This document shows, piece after piece, positions 1-8,682 of a stretch of DNA of 34,020 nt. The notes below the pieces were generated by a model that saw only the letters and a list, made by a program, of their open reading frames with translations, was not told where the DNA came from and ran no database searches. Every line of letters begins with the position of its first letter. Within the stretch, counting starts at the first letter, position 1. The stretch comes from Clostridia bacterium. GTDB taxonomy: Bacteria; Bacillota; DTU086. Both the position numbers and the translations under genes were made by a program. Where the stretch lies: NCBI GenBank assembly GCA_012519005.1, contig JAAYRB010000041.1, positions 1-34,020 of the forward strand, given 5' to 3'.

Positions 1-537
1 ATTTTTTAGGTTATCCAGCCCTTTCCCACTTCGTGCGATGGTGGGAATGACAGGGATTCCCAGTTCCTTGGATAAAGTTGGGGTATCTATGTGAATTTTT
101 TTTCTTTTCGCTTCATCAATTAGATTTAGGCAAACCAACACTTTGGGGGTTATTTCCATCACCTGGAGCACAAGGCTTAAATTGCGTTCCAGTGAAGTGG
201 CATCGACGACCACCACGGTAATCTGGGGTTTTTCAAAGCATATAAAATCCCTTGCCACCTCCTCCTCGGCGGAGGGCGATAAAAGAGAGTAGATGCCCGG
301 TAAATCAACCAGGGTAAATTTATATCCCCCTACCATAAAATGCCCCTTGGCCTGAAGAACAGTTTTGCCCGGCCAATTGCCTGTATGTTGATTCAGGCCG
401 GTAAGAGTATTGAAAACCGTGCTCTTCCCTGTGTTGGGGTTTCCGGCAAGGGCCACAACTCTTTCTGTTTTTTCACCTGCTGTAGGGATTTGCTTGCGGT
501 AAATATACTCAATCTCCGCGGGGGAAGCCCCTTTCAT
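1..537 (-). CDS. feoB: Ferrous iron transport protein B, N-terminal part (runs off window)
   Basis: FeoB is the Fe(II) permease with a cytosolic N-terminal GTPase domain. Only the first 179 codons are present; the reading frame is open to base 1, so the membrane domain lies outside. The visible part is the G domain: P-loop GNPNTGKST (about residues 32-40), G3 motif DLPG (about 78-81) and a G4-type NLID. The ATG at 537 follows GGAGGTG on the minus strand, which lies inside the end of feoA, so the two genes overlap by 29 bases and are probably translationally coupled. The family assignment is firm. Whether the rest of the gene is intact cannot be seen. Confidence 0.95.
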   Translation of the reverse strand, partial: MKGASPAEIEYIYRKQIPTAGEKTERVVALAGNPNTGKSTVFNTLTGLNQHTGNWPGKTVLQAKGHFMVGGYKFTLVDLPGIYSLLSPSAEEEVARDFICFEKPQITVVVVDATSLERNLSLVLQVMEITPKVLVCLNLIDEAKRKKIHIDTPTLSKELGIPVIPTIARSGKGLDNLKN

Positions 538-781
538 TGGAGACACCTCCCTCCACGCACAGCACCATAGATGCTTCTTCCTTCCTTAAAGCAATCAAAA
601 CCCCTTTTACAAGGTAAGCTGTGGGATCCCCAGTGGGACTTTTCCTCACGGCTTTCACCGCCGTACCTTCCACAAATCCCAGGTCCATTAACCTCCTTTT
701 AATAATATCTTTTCCGGTGATTTTTTTAATTGAACCGGTTTTCCCCATGGGGATCAAACATAGGGGTCTAAGATTCTCCAT
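509..781 (-). CDS. feoA: Ferrous iron transport protein A (FeoA)
   Basis: A 90-residue SH3-like FeoA protein, the usual small cytosolic partner of FeoB. It has the typical family layout: an opening that sets up the SH3-like fold, the segment RRLMDLGFVEGTAV near residues 29-42, then GDPTAYLVKG and a final strand. It lies directly upstream of feoB in the same minus-strand operon and overlaps it by 29 bases. Because the feoB ribosome binding site is inside feoA, expression of the two is likely coupled. Regulation by Fur or DtxR is usual for feo genes, and an MntR-like regulator gene lies about 2.6 kb away, but no consensus box was recognised here. Confidence 0.93.
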   Translation of the reverse strand: MENLRPLCLIPMGKTGSIKKITGKDIIKRRLMDLGFVEGTAVKAVRKSPTGDPTAYLVKGVLIALRKEEASMVLCVEGGVSNERGFPRGD

Positions 782-840
782 GTCTCACACCTCCATAAAA
801 ATGAAAAATTGTTTCCTGCGGCTAAATTTATATCTAGCTC

Positions 841-863
841 AGAATATGTTTTGAAAATATTCT
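841..863. promoter_or_regulatory. Inverted repeat in the feoA upstream region, possible operator
   Basis: Perfect 7-base arms AGAATAT and ATATTCT are separated by 9 bases, about 60-80 bases upstream of feoA. On the minus strand TTCAAA and TATAAA, 17 bases apart, could be a weak promoter overlapping the right-hand side of this dyad as read toward feoA. That is a sensible place for a metal-responsive repressor. The dyad is seen directly; its function is inferred, and it does not match the classic Fur or DtxR consensus. Confidence 0.35.
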
Positions 864-920
864 TTGTTCCATATAATCTTTGGGAAAGAATGTAAGCTGC
901 AGTTCCTCAGCTATGGACAG

Positions 921-1011
921 TATCCATGGGATATCCCTTGGGGGGGGGTGACTGTTTATTGATGGAGGGATGTAATTTAAGGTATATGGATACCGTTTTT
1001 AATGTACCTTA
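921..1011. promoter_or_regulatory. Cluster of dyads and a G9 run upstream of the chemoreceptor
   Basis: The gene-free stretch 782-1119 holds several perfect dyads: TATCC/GGATA (921-933), the palindrome GGGATATCCC (928-937), GGTAT/ATACC (981-994) and TAAGGTA/TACCTTA (978-984 and 1005-1011). A run of nine G lies at 940-948. This looks like a regulatory region for the chemoreceptor starting at 1120, but no clear sigma-A promoter was identified. Confidence 0.3.
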
Positions 1012-1119
1012 TACAAATAGTAGATTTTGGTAGGAAATTGTCTGATTTTGTTGAAACACATAGTGTGTTATACCATAACTGCCTCATTATACAAATTTTA
1101 GAAAGGGGAGTGCTGGCCC

Positions 1120-3228
1120 GTGAAATTAAGAACCAAAACTTTATTAAAAATTCTACTGCCTATATTGATCACCTTTATCATTATTTTTTCCTTGGTTGGA
1201 TTGAGTTTTTATCAGGATGAAAGAGAGGATGCCACCCTCCTAGCGGAGACTACAGCAATGAATTATGCCAATGAGATCAAGGCAGAGTTGGAGGTATACT
1301 TGGATTCCGCCCGGGGTACAGCTGATACCCTAGAAGGTCTCACAACCCGTGGCGGTGTGGACAGGGAAGCAGTGAATGCCATTTTAAGCAGTATTCTTGC
1401 CAATAATGAGGGCTTTTTCGGTGTATGGGCCTGCTTTGAGCCGGATGCCTTTGATGGTGAGGATAGTCTATACATAAATGCACCCACCCATGATGAGACG
1501 GGGAGGTTCATCCCCTACTGGTATAGAGAAGGTTCCACCATGAAAAACGAGGCCCTACAAAACTATCAGGTGAAGGGGGAGGGGGATTACTATCTGCTGG
1601 CATATGAATCCGGTGAAGAGACGGTTTTGGAACCCTATACCTATGACGCGGGTGGATCCACTGCCCTTATGACTTCTTTTTCTGTTCCGATTAAACTTGA
1701 TGGAAAAGTAATTGGAGTAACGGGCGTGGATGTGCTTCTTGATGAGCTGCAGGAGATCGGTGCCAAGGCGGAGTTGTACAGCACAGGTTTTGGGAGGCTC
1801 ATCTCCTATGAAGGGAATTTAATCATCCACCCCGATGAAAATAGTATTGGAAAGCCCGCCGGGGAATTTGCCTCCGGGGATGACAAGGGCGCCCTGGAAA
1901 GGATCCGGTCAAGGGAAACCTTCAGTGAAAGTCTATACTCTGAGGTGCTGGATAAGGATGTGCTAAAATCTTTTTCTCCGGTGGTGATAGGTGGTACCCA
2001 GACTCCATGGAGTTTCAGTGCCGTTGTTCCCCATGAGGAAGTCTATGCCGGGGTTCAGGAATTGTTGTTGAAGGTGGGCTTCATATGTTTGGCGGGGCTT
2101 TTAATTATCGGCGCCACAGCCTTTGTGGTCTCGGGGAACATAGTTAAATTTATTGATGCCATCAGGGAAAGGGTGGAGGTACTGGCGGATTATGATTTTA
2201 CCTTCCATGATGGGACCCTTGCCGCTGATCTCCTGAACAGAAAAGATGAGATTGGTCAAATTACCAGGGCAATCAAGACCATGAGGGATAATATTGTTGA
2301 TTTGATAGCGGAAATTACCAGGGGGGGAGAAAGTGTTGCCGCTGCGGCCCAGGAGTTAACTGCCGCATCCCAGGAGGCGGCATCCGCATCTCAGGAAGTT
2401 GCGGAAACTATTGAAGGTATCGCCAGGGGTTCCAATGAACAGGCAAGGGACACAGGGGAATCCGCGTCAAGGGTAAAAGAAATAGAGACCGTCATAGATA
2501 TGGCCGGCAAGAATATAGGGCTGCTGAACGGGGCCCTAGTGGAAATAAACCAACGTAAAGATGAAGGTTTTGACGCTATCAGGACACTGGTGGAGAAAAC
2601 CGAGGAAAGCAATGAGGCCGCAGTGGAAATCTATGGAATTATTGTGAGCAATAATGACAGCGCTGATAAGATCGAGGATGCCAGCGGAATGATCGAGAGT
2701 ATCGCAGACCAGACCAATCTCCTTGCCCTCAATGCTGCTATCGAGGCGGCCCGGGCAGGGGAAGCTGGTAGAGGTTTTGCAGTGGTGGCGGATGAGATCA
2801 GAAAATTGGCGGAACAGGCCAACAGCTTCACCCAAGAGATCAAATTGGTCATAGATGAACTTAAAACCCGTTCTCAGGGGGCTGTCCATACCATGGACTC
2901 CGTGAAGGAGATTGTGGGTGCCCAAAATGAAAGCGTAAAGGAAACCAGGAATATATTTGAATTGATAGCAGATTCTATTGGATCCACGGAGGCCACCATC
3001 CAGCTGTTAACGCAGGGAGTGGACACACTGAATGAGAATAAAAATCAGCTGGTGGATCTGATACAAAACCTATCCTCTTCGGCGGAGGAAAATGCCGCAG
3101 GAACCCAGGAAGCCTCCGCCGCGGCGGAAGAACAAGCAGCCTCCAGCAATGAGATTTCCAGGGCCAGCGAAGGGCTGGCACAAATAGCTGAAAATCTACA
3201 GAGGCTTATTGATAGATTCAAAACTTGA
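1120..3228 (+). CDS. Methyl-accepting chemotaxis protein with extracellular dCache-like sensor
   Basis: A 702-residue transmembrane chemoreceptor. It has TM1 at about residues 9-30, an extracellular region of about 285 residues with the layout of a double Cache sensor, TM2 at about 318-338, a HAMP segment, and a long cytoplasmic coiled-coil signalling domain. The conserved hairpin tip is clear: [20 protein letters not shown] followed by [13 protein letters not shown] (about residues 530-567). It would signal through CheA/CheW to the flagellar motor. The ligand is unknown; dCache domains commonly bind amino acids or small acids. There is no CheR-docking pentapeptide at the C-terminus. The GTG start follows GAAAGGGGAG by 9 bases. 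No other chemotaxis gene is nearby. Confidence 0.93.
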   Translation: MKLRTKTLLKILLPILITFIIIFSLVGLSFYQDEREDATLLAETTAMNYANEIKAELEVYLDSARGTADTLEGLTTRGGVDREAVNAILSSILANNEGFFGVWACFEPDAFDGEDSLYINAPTHDETGRFIPYWYREGSTMKNEALQNYQVKGEGDYYLLAYESGEETVLEPYTYDAGGSTALMTSFSVPIKLDGKVIGVTGVDVLLDELQEIGAKAELYSTGFGRLISYEGNLIIHPDENSIGKPAGEFASGDDKGALERIRSRETFSESLYSEVLDKDVLKSFSPVVIGGTQTPWSFSAVVPHEEVYAGVQELLLKVGFICLAGLLIIGATAFVVSGNIVKFIDAIRERVEVLADYDFTFHDGTLAADLLNRKDEIGQITRAIKTMRDNIVDLIAEITRGGESVAAAAQELTAASQEAASASQEVAETIEGIARGSNEQARDTGESASRVKEIETVIDMAGKNIGLLNGALVEINQRKDEGFDAIRTLVEKTEESNEAAVEIYGIIVSNNDSADKIEDASGMIESIADQTNLLALNAAIEAARAGEAGRGFAVVADEIRKLAEQANSFTQEIKLVIDELKTRSQGAVHTMDSVKEIVGAQNESVKETRNIFELIADSIGSTEATIQLLTQGVDTLNENKNQLVDLIQNLSSSAEENAAGTQEASAAAEEQAASSNEISRASEGLAQIAENLQRLIDRFKT

Positions 3229-3279
3229 TGCCCTACCTTACCCCCGGGATTAGACCTTGATTTTTTATGGGTAGGGCAT
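3228..3279 (+). terminator. Long-loop hairpin after the chemoreceptor, possible terminator
   Basis: Ten-base perfect arms ATGCCCTACC (3228-3237) and GGTAGGGCAT (3270-3279) begin at the last base of the chemoreceptor stop codon. The loop is 32 bases and there is no U-tract after the stem, so termination efficiency is doubtful; the T6 run lies in the loop. Confidence 0.4.
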
Positions 3280-3406
3280 TTACATGGTCATGAACGGCGG
3301 CAATAAAACAAAAAAGTTATAGGGGCATGGCCCATATAATATACCTAGTAATGGCAGCCGTACAGCAGTATACAAAGCAGTTGGGCTGGCGGAATAGGGT
3401 GAGGTA

Positions 3407-3865
3407 ATGGAAAGTATGGAATTCAGAACCGCAAGGGGTTATGAGCTCATTGACCGACAGGTGAAGGGCTTGACGGACAGTATGGAGGACTACCTAGAGA
3501 TGATCTACAGGATGAGCAGGGGCGAAAAAGATATTAGAACCAGCGACCTTGCAGAGGCTCTAAATGTGAGGCCCTCCTCGGTGAGTAAAATGATTCAAAA
3601 ACTAGATTCCAGCGCGCTGGTGACCTATGAAAAGTATGGGGAAATAAAATTAACTCAAAAAGGCTGGGAGTTGGGGGAATTTCTGTTTTTCCGCCATAAT
3701 ATACTGGGAGAATTTCTTGAACTGCTGGGTGTAAAAAAAAATCTCCTACAGGAGATTGAAAGAATGGAACATAATATCAGCCAGGAGACCCTGGATTGTG
3801 TCGTTAAACTTGTTAGCCGCGCCAAAAGCAAACCCCGACTATGGGACAGATTCTATAATGGATAA
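3407..3865 (+). CDS. DtxR-family metal-dependent regulator, MntR-like
   Basis: A 152-residue cytosolic DNA-binding repressor of the DtxR/MntR type without the C-terminal SH3 domain. A winged helix-turn-helix (SDLAEALNVRPSSVSKMIQ, about residues 46-64) is followed by the dimerisation and metal-binding domain. Compared by eye with Bacillus subtilis MntR, all six metal ligands appear conserved: Asp28, Glu31, His97, Glu118, Glu121 and His122. This favours Mn(II) or Fe(II) sensing. It has about 20 extra N-terminal residues relative to MntR. GGGTGAGG (3397-3404) precedes two in-frame ATGs, at 3407 and 3416; the second has the better spacing. No manganese transporter lies next to it; feoAB and znuABC in this window are candidate targets by proximity only. 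Confidence 0.9.
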   Translation: MESMEFRTARGYELIDRQVKGLTDSMEDYLEMIYRMSRGEKDIRTSDLAEALNVRPSSVSKMIQKLDSSALVTYEKYGEIKLTQKGWELGEFLFFRHNILGEFLELLGVKKNLLQEIERMEHNISQETLDCVVKLVSRAKSKPRLWDRFYNG

Positions 3866-3876
3866 TATTTAACAGT

Positions 3877-4413
3877 TCAGCCTGTGGGGATCCGGGATAT
3901 TTTTGTTCTCCGCGGGGGGCGGGTTCTTTTTATTCTGTTTTCAGTTTTCTGAGTTTCAATAAACAGGTCATCATGCCCAAATTTGATAGCCGTAAAATTA
4001 TTCAATATCCCAAATAGAGTATGTCCCAGGTATGAGGAAAAAGCAGTTCTTGCTGTGGTGGGGTAAACTAGATTACTCTTTCCCAGGGTGCCCAAAAAAC
4101 CATATAGGACAACCCATGTGATACTGCCGGATGCCACACCCTTGGGCAGCCAGTTCTTTTTGCCCGTGCGGCGTAAAAAACAGGTATGGGAGATCCCCAG
4201 GAGCAGGGCAATGGAATAATCTGCGATGGTTCCCACCAGCTGGCCCAAGGGGGTTTTAATATCCCTCCCATGCAGGAAAAAGGCCGCCGCCGTGTCAGTA
4301 AAGCTCCTGCCGGCATACCCTCTTTTTTTAAGGGTGCCCATGAGCATGCCCTTACCCAAATTTGCAATGACTCCCGTAATCATACCTAGAATAAGGCCGT
4401 CTTTAATTTTCAA
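3877..4413 (-). CDS. Unknown polytopic membrane protein
   Basis: About 178 residues with roughly four hydrophobic segments (LILGMITGVIANLG near the start, IADYSIALLLGI, SITWVVLYGFLGTLG, and a C-terminal amphipathic part) and a basic tail rich in Arg and Lys. I do not recognise the family. The TTG at 4413 is chosen because AAGGAG lies 9 bases before it. An ATG six codons upstream (4431) has no ribosome binding site of its own, and that AAGGAG falls just after it. The gene is convergent with the MntR-like gene (11-base gap) and divergent from ktrB. Confidence 0.7.
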   Translation of the reverse strand: MKIKDGLILGMITGVIANLGKGMLMGTLKKRGYAGRSFTDTAAAFFLHGRDIKTPLGQLVGTIADYSIALLLGISHTCFLRRTGKKNWLPKGVASGSITWVVLYGFLGTLGKSNLVYPTTARTAFSSYLGHTLFGILNNFTAIKFGHDDLFIETQKTENRIKRTRPPRRTKISRIPTG

Positions 4414-4585
4414 AGGGCTTCGCTCCTTCATGGTCTACATTTATACTTTATTGTTGGTGATCAAGGGAAAATTGATACATAGATTCGTATTTTTAGGCCA
4501 TATTGCAGGCATGTTTTTTTTAAGGCGGACCTCCTGCCGAAGTATTTGTGGTTCTATTGGGATAGCCCTTTGCAGGAAATGGGTG

Positions 4586-4629
4586 TATAATAATTTTTTG
4601 AGTGTATGGTTATTGGGGGAAATAAATTG
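4586..4629 (+). promoter_or_regulatory. Minus-10 box, SD and TTG start of ktrB
   Basis: TATAAT (4586-4591) would place the transcript start near 4598. That is only about 8 bases before the ATG at 4606 but about 30 before the TTG at 4627. GGGGGA (4615-4620) is 6 bases before that TTG, so the TTG is the likely start. The minus-35 is poor. I saw no ydaO-type (c-di-AMP) riboswitch in the 213 bases between the two divergent genes. Confidence 0.5.
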
Positions 4630-5985
4630 AAGACCTTGAGTGGGTTAAAAGCTGACAATATAAGGAGAAGGAAGCATCTCAACCCTCCACAATTCCTGGC
4701 CGCCATGTTTCTTATTATGATCCTAGTGGGTGCGATTCTGTTATCCATGCCCATCTCGCAGAAAGGCGGCGTAAAAGTGGGAATATTGGATTCGTTTTTT
4801 ACCTCCACCTCGGCGGTTTGTGTTTCGGGGTTGGTGGTTGTGGATACAGCTGACTCCTTTAATATCTTTGGCCAGTTGGTCATCATGTTTCTAGTCCAAT
4901 TGGGTGGTCTTGGTTTCATGACCGCCGGAGTGATGGTGGCCCTTCTGCTTGGTAGAAAAGTATCTTTGAGGGGAAAGATAATCCTGCAGGATGCCTTCCA
5001 GTATCAGACCGTTGATCAGGTGACAAAGGTCATCGGACATGTGGCTTTCACCGCCATAACCATCGAGATCATCGGTGCCGTCGCTCTGGGGCTTATATGG
5101 ATGGGGGAATATGGTCCAAGGTCTTTTTATCTCGGTTTATTCCATTCCATCTCCGCGTTCAATAATGCTGGTTTTGACATTTTCGGGGGTTTTCAAAGCC
5201 TGTCAACCTATAAGGGAGATGTCTTGACCCTATCTATAATCATGATTCTCATAGTTCTGGGCGGTTTGGGTTATGCAGTTATCTGGGGAATTCTTCAGCG
5301 TGGAAGGGGTAAGAGGATTACATACCACGCCAAGGTCGTCCTCATAACCACATTTGCCCTTCTCGTAGTGGGCTTTATAGGTACATATTTATTGGAAAGC
5401 AGCAACCCCGCTGCCATGGGCGCGCTGCCTTTAAAAGATAAAATTTTAAACTCATTATTTTATTCCGTTACATCCAGATCCTGCGGCTTCAACACCTTGG
5501 ACATGGGCGACTTTACACCGCCTTTTCTTTTCCTATTGATCATCCTCATGTTCATAGGGGCATCCCCTGGTTCCGCCGGTGGAGGAATAAAAACAACGGT
5601 TTTTGCCACAATTATCGCTGCTAGGTGGAGCAATATTCGAGGGGAGAGAAATGTCAATTTATTCAAAAGGAGGCTTGCAGAGGAGGTGGTAATAAAAGCA
5701 GAAACCATTGTTTTCCTTTCCCTGCTGCTTGTAATGGCCGTGACCATGATTTTAAGCATAACGGAGGAACTGCCCTTTTTGAATATACTCTTCGAGGCTG
5801 TATCTGCTTTTGGGCCTGTGGGTCTCTCCACGGGCATTACTCCCCATCTCAATCCCATCAGCAAATTGACCCTTATTTTCACCATGTATGCGGGTAGGCT
5901 GGGGCCCCTGACTTTGGTCTATGCTCTGGGCAGTAGAAGTAGGGGATTATTTGAATATCCCAAAGGTTATTTAAATCTTGGTTAG
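4627..5985 (+). CDS. ktrB: Potassium uptake channel subunit KtrB (TrkH family)
   Basis: A membrane pore protein of the Trk/Ktr/HKT superfamily, about 452 residues from the preferred TTG start, which moves K+ (usually coupled to Na+). The four pore-loop signatures are present in order: SAVCVSGL, SAFNNAGFD, TSRSCGFNT and SAFGPVGLSTG. Each carries the selectivity-filter glycine expected of K+ uptake proteins. GASPGSAGGGIKTT lies in the region of the intramembrane gating loop. The gene is followed after 12 bases by ktrA, which encodes the regulatory ring, so the two form one operon. The length fits Gram-positive KtrB rather than the longer proteobacterial TrkH. Confidence 0.93.
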   Translation: MKTLSGLKADNIRRRKHLNPPQFLAAMFLIMILVGAILLSMPISQKGGVKVGILDSFFTSTSAVCVSGLVVVDTADSFNIFGQLVIMFLVQLGGLGFMTAGVMVALLLGRKVSLRGKIILQDAFQYQTVDQVTKVIGHVAFTAITIEIIGAVALGLIWMGEYGPRSFYLGLFHSISAFNNAGFDIFGGFQSLSTYKGDVLTLSIIMILIVLGGLGYAVIWGILQRGRGKRITYHAKVVLITTFALLVVGFIGTYLLESSNPAAMGALPLKDKILNSLFYSVTSRSCGFNTLDMGDFTPPFLFLLIILMFIGASPGSAGGGIKTTVFATIIAARWSNIRGERNVNLFKRRLAEEVVIKAETIVFLSLLLVMAVTMILSITEELPFLNILFEAVSAFGPVGLSTGITPHLNPISKLTLIFTMYAGRLGPLTLVYALGSRSRGLFEYPKGYLNLG

Positions 5986-5997
5986 GGGGTGGGTCTT

Positions 5998-6684
5998 GTG
6001 GGTCAATACGCTGTCATCGGTTTAGGAAGGTTTGGGGAAAGTGTGGCCAGATCCTTGATGGCCATGGGTCATGAAGTACTGGCCATTGACATATCCGAGG
6101 AGAAAATACAGGAAATTGCGGATTTTGTCACGGAGGCAGTGAGGGCCGATGCGAAAAACGAGGAATTTCTTAGAAGCATGGATATGGCCGGCTTTGATGC
6201 AGTGGTGGTGTCCATGGCCCAGGACATAGAGGCAAATATCTTAGTGACCATGCAGTTGAAAGGGCTGGGGGCAAAATACATTGTGGCCAAGGCCCAAAGC
6301 CAACTTCACGGGGAAGTCCTGGAGAGAATTGGGGCAGATAAAATCATCCATCCTGAGTGGGATATGGGGGAAAGGATCGCCCATCTGCTCACATCCTCCC
6401 GCAGCATCATGGACTATATTGAGCTGTCCCCCCATTACTCTATTTTTGAATTTTTAAGCCCCCAGGGCTTTCATGGTCAATCCCTGGGCCAGCTGGACCT
6501 AAGGGCAAAGTACAGCATTTCAGTCCTGGCAGTGAAAAGAGGGGAGGAAATATTCATAGCGCCGGGGGGCGATTTCACCTTTTATGAAGGGGATATCATC
6601 ATAGCTATTGGGCCAAAGGATATTGAGGGGACTCTTTCACAGATTGGGGGATCCAGGAGGGTCAAATTCACTTTTGGGTTGTGA
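5998..6684 (+). CDS. ktrA: Potassium uptake regulatory subunit KtrA (RCK/TrkA-N)
   Basis: A cytosolic RCK protein that forms the nucleotide-gated ring under KtrB. The N-terminal Rossmann domain begins YAVIGLGRFGES with the GxGxxG nucleotide-binding motif, followed by the acidic end of strand 2 (VLAIDIS) that contacts the ribose. The C-terminal half (about residues 135-225) is a TrkA-C domain, the usual c-di-AMP-binding part in Gram-positive KtrA. The GTG at 5998 is preferred because GGGGGTG ends about 6 bases before it; another in-frame GTG at 5989 lies within that SD. About 228 residues, normal for the family. Confidence 0.93.
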   Translation: MGQYAVIGLGRFGESVARSLMAMGHEVLAIDISEEKIQEIADFVTEAVRADAKNEEFLRSMDMAGFDAVVVSMAQDIEANILVTMQLKGLGAKYIVAKAQSQLHGEVLERIGADKIIHPEWDMGERIAHLLTSSRSIMDYIELSPHYSIFEFLSPQGFHGQSLGQLDLRAKYSISVLAVKRGEEIFIAPGGDFTFYEGDIIIAIGPKDIEGTLSQIGGSRRVKFTFGL

Positions 6685-6689
6685 TTTCC

Positions 6690-6719
6690 TTTACATGCAC
6701 TGCTTTAATGCAGTATAAT
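6690..6719 (+). promoter_or_regulatory. Sigma-A-type promoter for the orphan histidine kinase
   Basis: TTTACA (6690-6695) and TATAAT (6714-6719) are separated by 18 bases, immediately after ktrA. A small dyad ACTGC/GCAGT lies in the spacer just ahead of the minus-10. The kinase gene therefore probably has its own promoter apart from ktrAB. Confidence 0.6.
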
Positions 6720-6736
6720 GTTAAGTAAATAAATGG

Positions 6737-8305
6737 ATGATATTCATGGTTTTACCTAAACTGGGGGCTGTTTTTATGTCAATGGTTTTTCCTAAGGGGG
6801 ACAGGCTGGCGGTGGTGCTTCTGGTTGTGTTGGGTGTGACCCTTTTAACTGCCAGGTTTGTGAAGCCGTCGGTACCAGTTAAGGGTTTTATTGCTTTGCA
6901 TACTTTATTGAATCTCTTTGTTTCCGTACTGGTATTTGTGTCTTTTGCAATGGTTTGGTTCATTTTCCGTGGGAATAAGGGTTCTTTAAACTGGACATAT
7001 GCAATGATGTTTTTCGCGGCTGGTTCCTTTTTTATTTCATTTGTTGTGGTTATTGATCTGATGATTGGAACAAGCAGCTCCCGGAGTCACCTATGCTTTT
7101 ATTTTTTTCTATCCCTTTTAGCCAATCTTTTTACCAGCCTGGCCTTCTTTTCCATAACATCTTCTATGCTGAATTCTAAGGGATGTACAAAGAAATTCTA
7201 CCCCACCGCTTTTTGTATCCTGATTTTTATATTGACTGCCAGTACTATATATCTTCACAAAACCCCTCATCCAATAATCTATGAGGTCATTCCAGCCCTT
7301 TCCATCTTAGCAATATATTTGCTGTGCTCTCGGTATGTTAAAAGGCTTGGGTTAAACCTCGGGACAAAAATTCGAACACTGTTATATAGGGCCGCAGTCC
7401 TTATTATTTTGGCCCAACTGGGCGCCCTCCCCCATGTTTTGGATAATCAGATCTGTCATATTTTGACCCATTTATACCTGGCAATGGCATATATCTATTT
7501 TTTTAGGGCGCTGCTGTTGTCCTTGGAAGAAAAGCCCCCAGGTAAGCTCTGCCTGAACAGACAATTTCGTGATTATGATCAGCTTTACACATTGGGGGAA
7601 GTGGCAGCAGCAACGGTGCATGAGATCCGCAACCCCCTCACCACAGTGAAGGGGTTTCTGCAGATTATTCAACAGAGAATAAACAAGGAGCAGGATGTGG
7701 CCGCACAAGATTTGAATATGTATACTACATTGATGCTCAGTGAACTGGATCGTACCAACTGTCTCTTGGAAGAGTTTCTTCTTTACTCCCGGCCGGGTCA
7801 AGAGGAGTATAAAGTAGGGGATTTGAGGGCTGTGGTAAATGAAATAATGCCCATCGTGAAAAATCAGGGCCTGTTAAAAGGGGTGGAAGTTCATGAGGAC
7901 ATCTCTGATTTCCCCATCCCTGTTCATTTGAATCCCCATCAGATGAAGCAGGTATTATTAAACTTGACCACCAATGCCTTTGACGCCATGGAGAAGAGCC
8001 CCAGTAAAAATCTGAATATATACTGCGGCATAAATGAAGATGGCGGTAAGGTAATACTAAGGGTGTCTGATACCGGCACGGGTATTGGCCCAGAAATAAT
8101 GGGCAGGATATTTGACCCCTTCTTCAGCACAAAGATGTTGAGGAGTGGAACCGGGCTGGGCTTGGCCGTGGTCAATACCATCATCAGGAATCACGGCGGC
8201 AGGATCAGTGTGGAAAGCTGTGAAGGGAAGGGCACCCATTTTATCATCGAACTTCCCCATGATCTGATATATAGTCATAATGCCGCCCATGCAATCCCGG
8301 GCTAA
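6737..8305 (+). CDS. Orphan membrane sensor histidine kinase (KinB/NtrB-like catalytic core)
   Basis: 522 residues. The N-terminal half (about 1-260) has about seven hydrophobic helices and no obvious extracellular ligand domain. The C-terminal half is a HisKA/HATPase_c core: H-box TVHEIRNPLTTVKGFLQ with the phosphorylated His near residue 295, N-box NLTTNAFDAM, G1 DTGTGIG, F-box FDPFFSTK and G2 GTGLGLAV. No response regulator is adjacent, a layout typical of sporulation phosphorelay kinases such as KinB, so Spo0F or Spo0A is a possible partner (inference). It follows ktrA after 52 bases but has its own promoter. The exact start is uncertain: ATGs at 6737 and 6746 both lack a strong SD. Confidence 0.88.
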   Translation: MIFMVLPKLGAVFMSMVFPKGDRLAVVLLVVLGVTLLTARFVKPSVPVKGFIALHTLLNLFVSVLVFVSFAMVWFIFRGNKGSLNWTYAMMFFAAGSFFISFVVVIDLMIGTSSSRSHLCFYFFLSLLANLFTSLAFFSITSSMLNSKGCTKKFYPTAFCILIFILTASTIYLHKTPHPIIYEVIPALSILAIYLLCSRYVKRLGLNLGTKIRTLLYRAAVLIILAQLGALPHVLDNQICHILTHLYLAMAYIYFFRALLLSLEEKPPGKLCLNRQFRDYDQLYTLGEVAAATVHEIRNPLTTVKGFLQIIQQRINKEQDVAAQDLNMYTTLMLSELDRTNCLLEEFLLYSRPGQEEYKVGDLRAVVNEIMPIVKNQGLLKGVEVHEDISDFPIPVHLNPHQMKQVLLNLTTNAFDAMEKSPSKNLNIYCGINEDGGKVILRVSDTGTGIGPEIMGRIFDPFFSTKMLRSGTGLGLAVVNTIIRNHGGRISVESCEGKGTHFIIELPHDLIYSHNAAHAIPG

Positions 8306-8346
8306 ACCCGGTAAACCCCGATATGTTACCTTTAATGGGGACCTGC

Positions 8347-8604
8347 TTATTTTCTCAGCGCCCTATAGGTACTCCTGCTGCCGCTGTAGAGTCCCACGGA
8401 GGACAGGCCCATGACAATACCTACCAGAATTGCTTCCCTGGGCTGCCCCGGTGCAATATATACAAAGGCGGCGGTGAACCCAAGAACTAAGGATAGAATA
8501 GGGGATAACCAGCGGGGGAAGCCAAACCTTTTAGCCAGCTCAATAATACCCACGATGGCAGGTATCAATGAGATGCCGTAGACATGAAACTCCATGTATT
8601 CCAA
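8347..8604 (-). CDS. Small two-helix membrane protein, holin-like, function unknown
   Basis: 85 residues with two hydrophobic segments (about 9-25 and 32-52, plus a weaker third near 58-75) and a basic C-terminus. A TTG start is supported by GGAGGGAG just upstream; the internal ATG at 8595 is too far from it. The topology resembles small phage-holin-like proteins that occur outside prophages in Clostridia, but there is no lysin or phage gene near, so a lytic role is not supported. Convergent with the histidine kinase gene, 41 bases apart. Confidence 0.65.
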   Translation of the reverse strand: MEYMEFHVYGISLIPAIVGIIELAKRFGFPRWLSPILSLVLGFTAAFVYIAPGQPREAILVGIVMGLSSVGLYSGSRSTYRALRK

Positions 8605-8682
8605 GTTTCTCCCTCCATTGGGGGTTTGTTTATATTGATATATACGAAGATTTTATTTAAAATATCCCAGGTTTATTGCATT

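Noticed and set aside
4432-4626. c-di-AMP (ydaO-type) riboswitch before ktrB
   Set aside because: The conserved ydaO sequence blocks were not found and the minus-10 at 4586 leaves only a short leader.
8306-8346. Intrinsic terminator between the orphan kinase and the holin-like gene
   Set aside because: Only short 5-pair stems (CCGGG/CCCGG, GGTAA/TTACC) without a clear U-tract.
8347-8604. Phage holin
   Set aside because: The two-helix topology fits, but there is no endolysin, tail or other phage gene in the window, so only a holin-like membrane protein is claimed.
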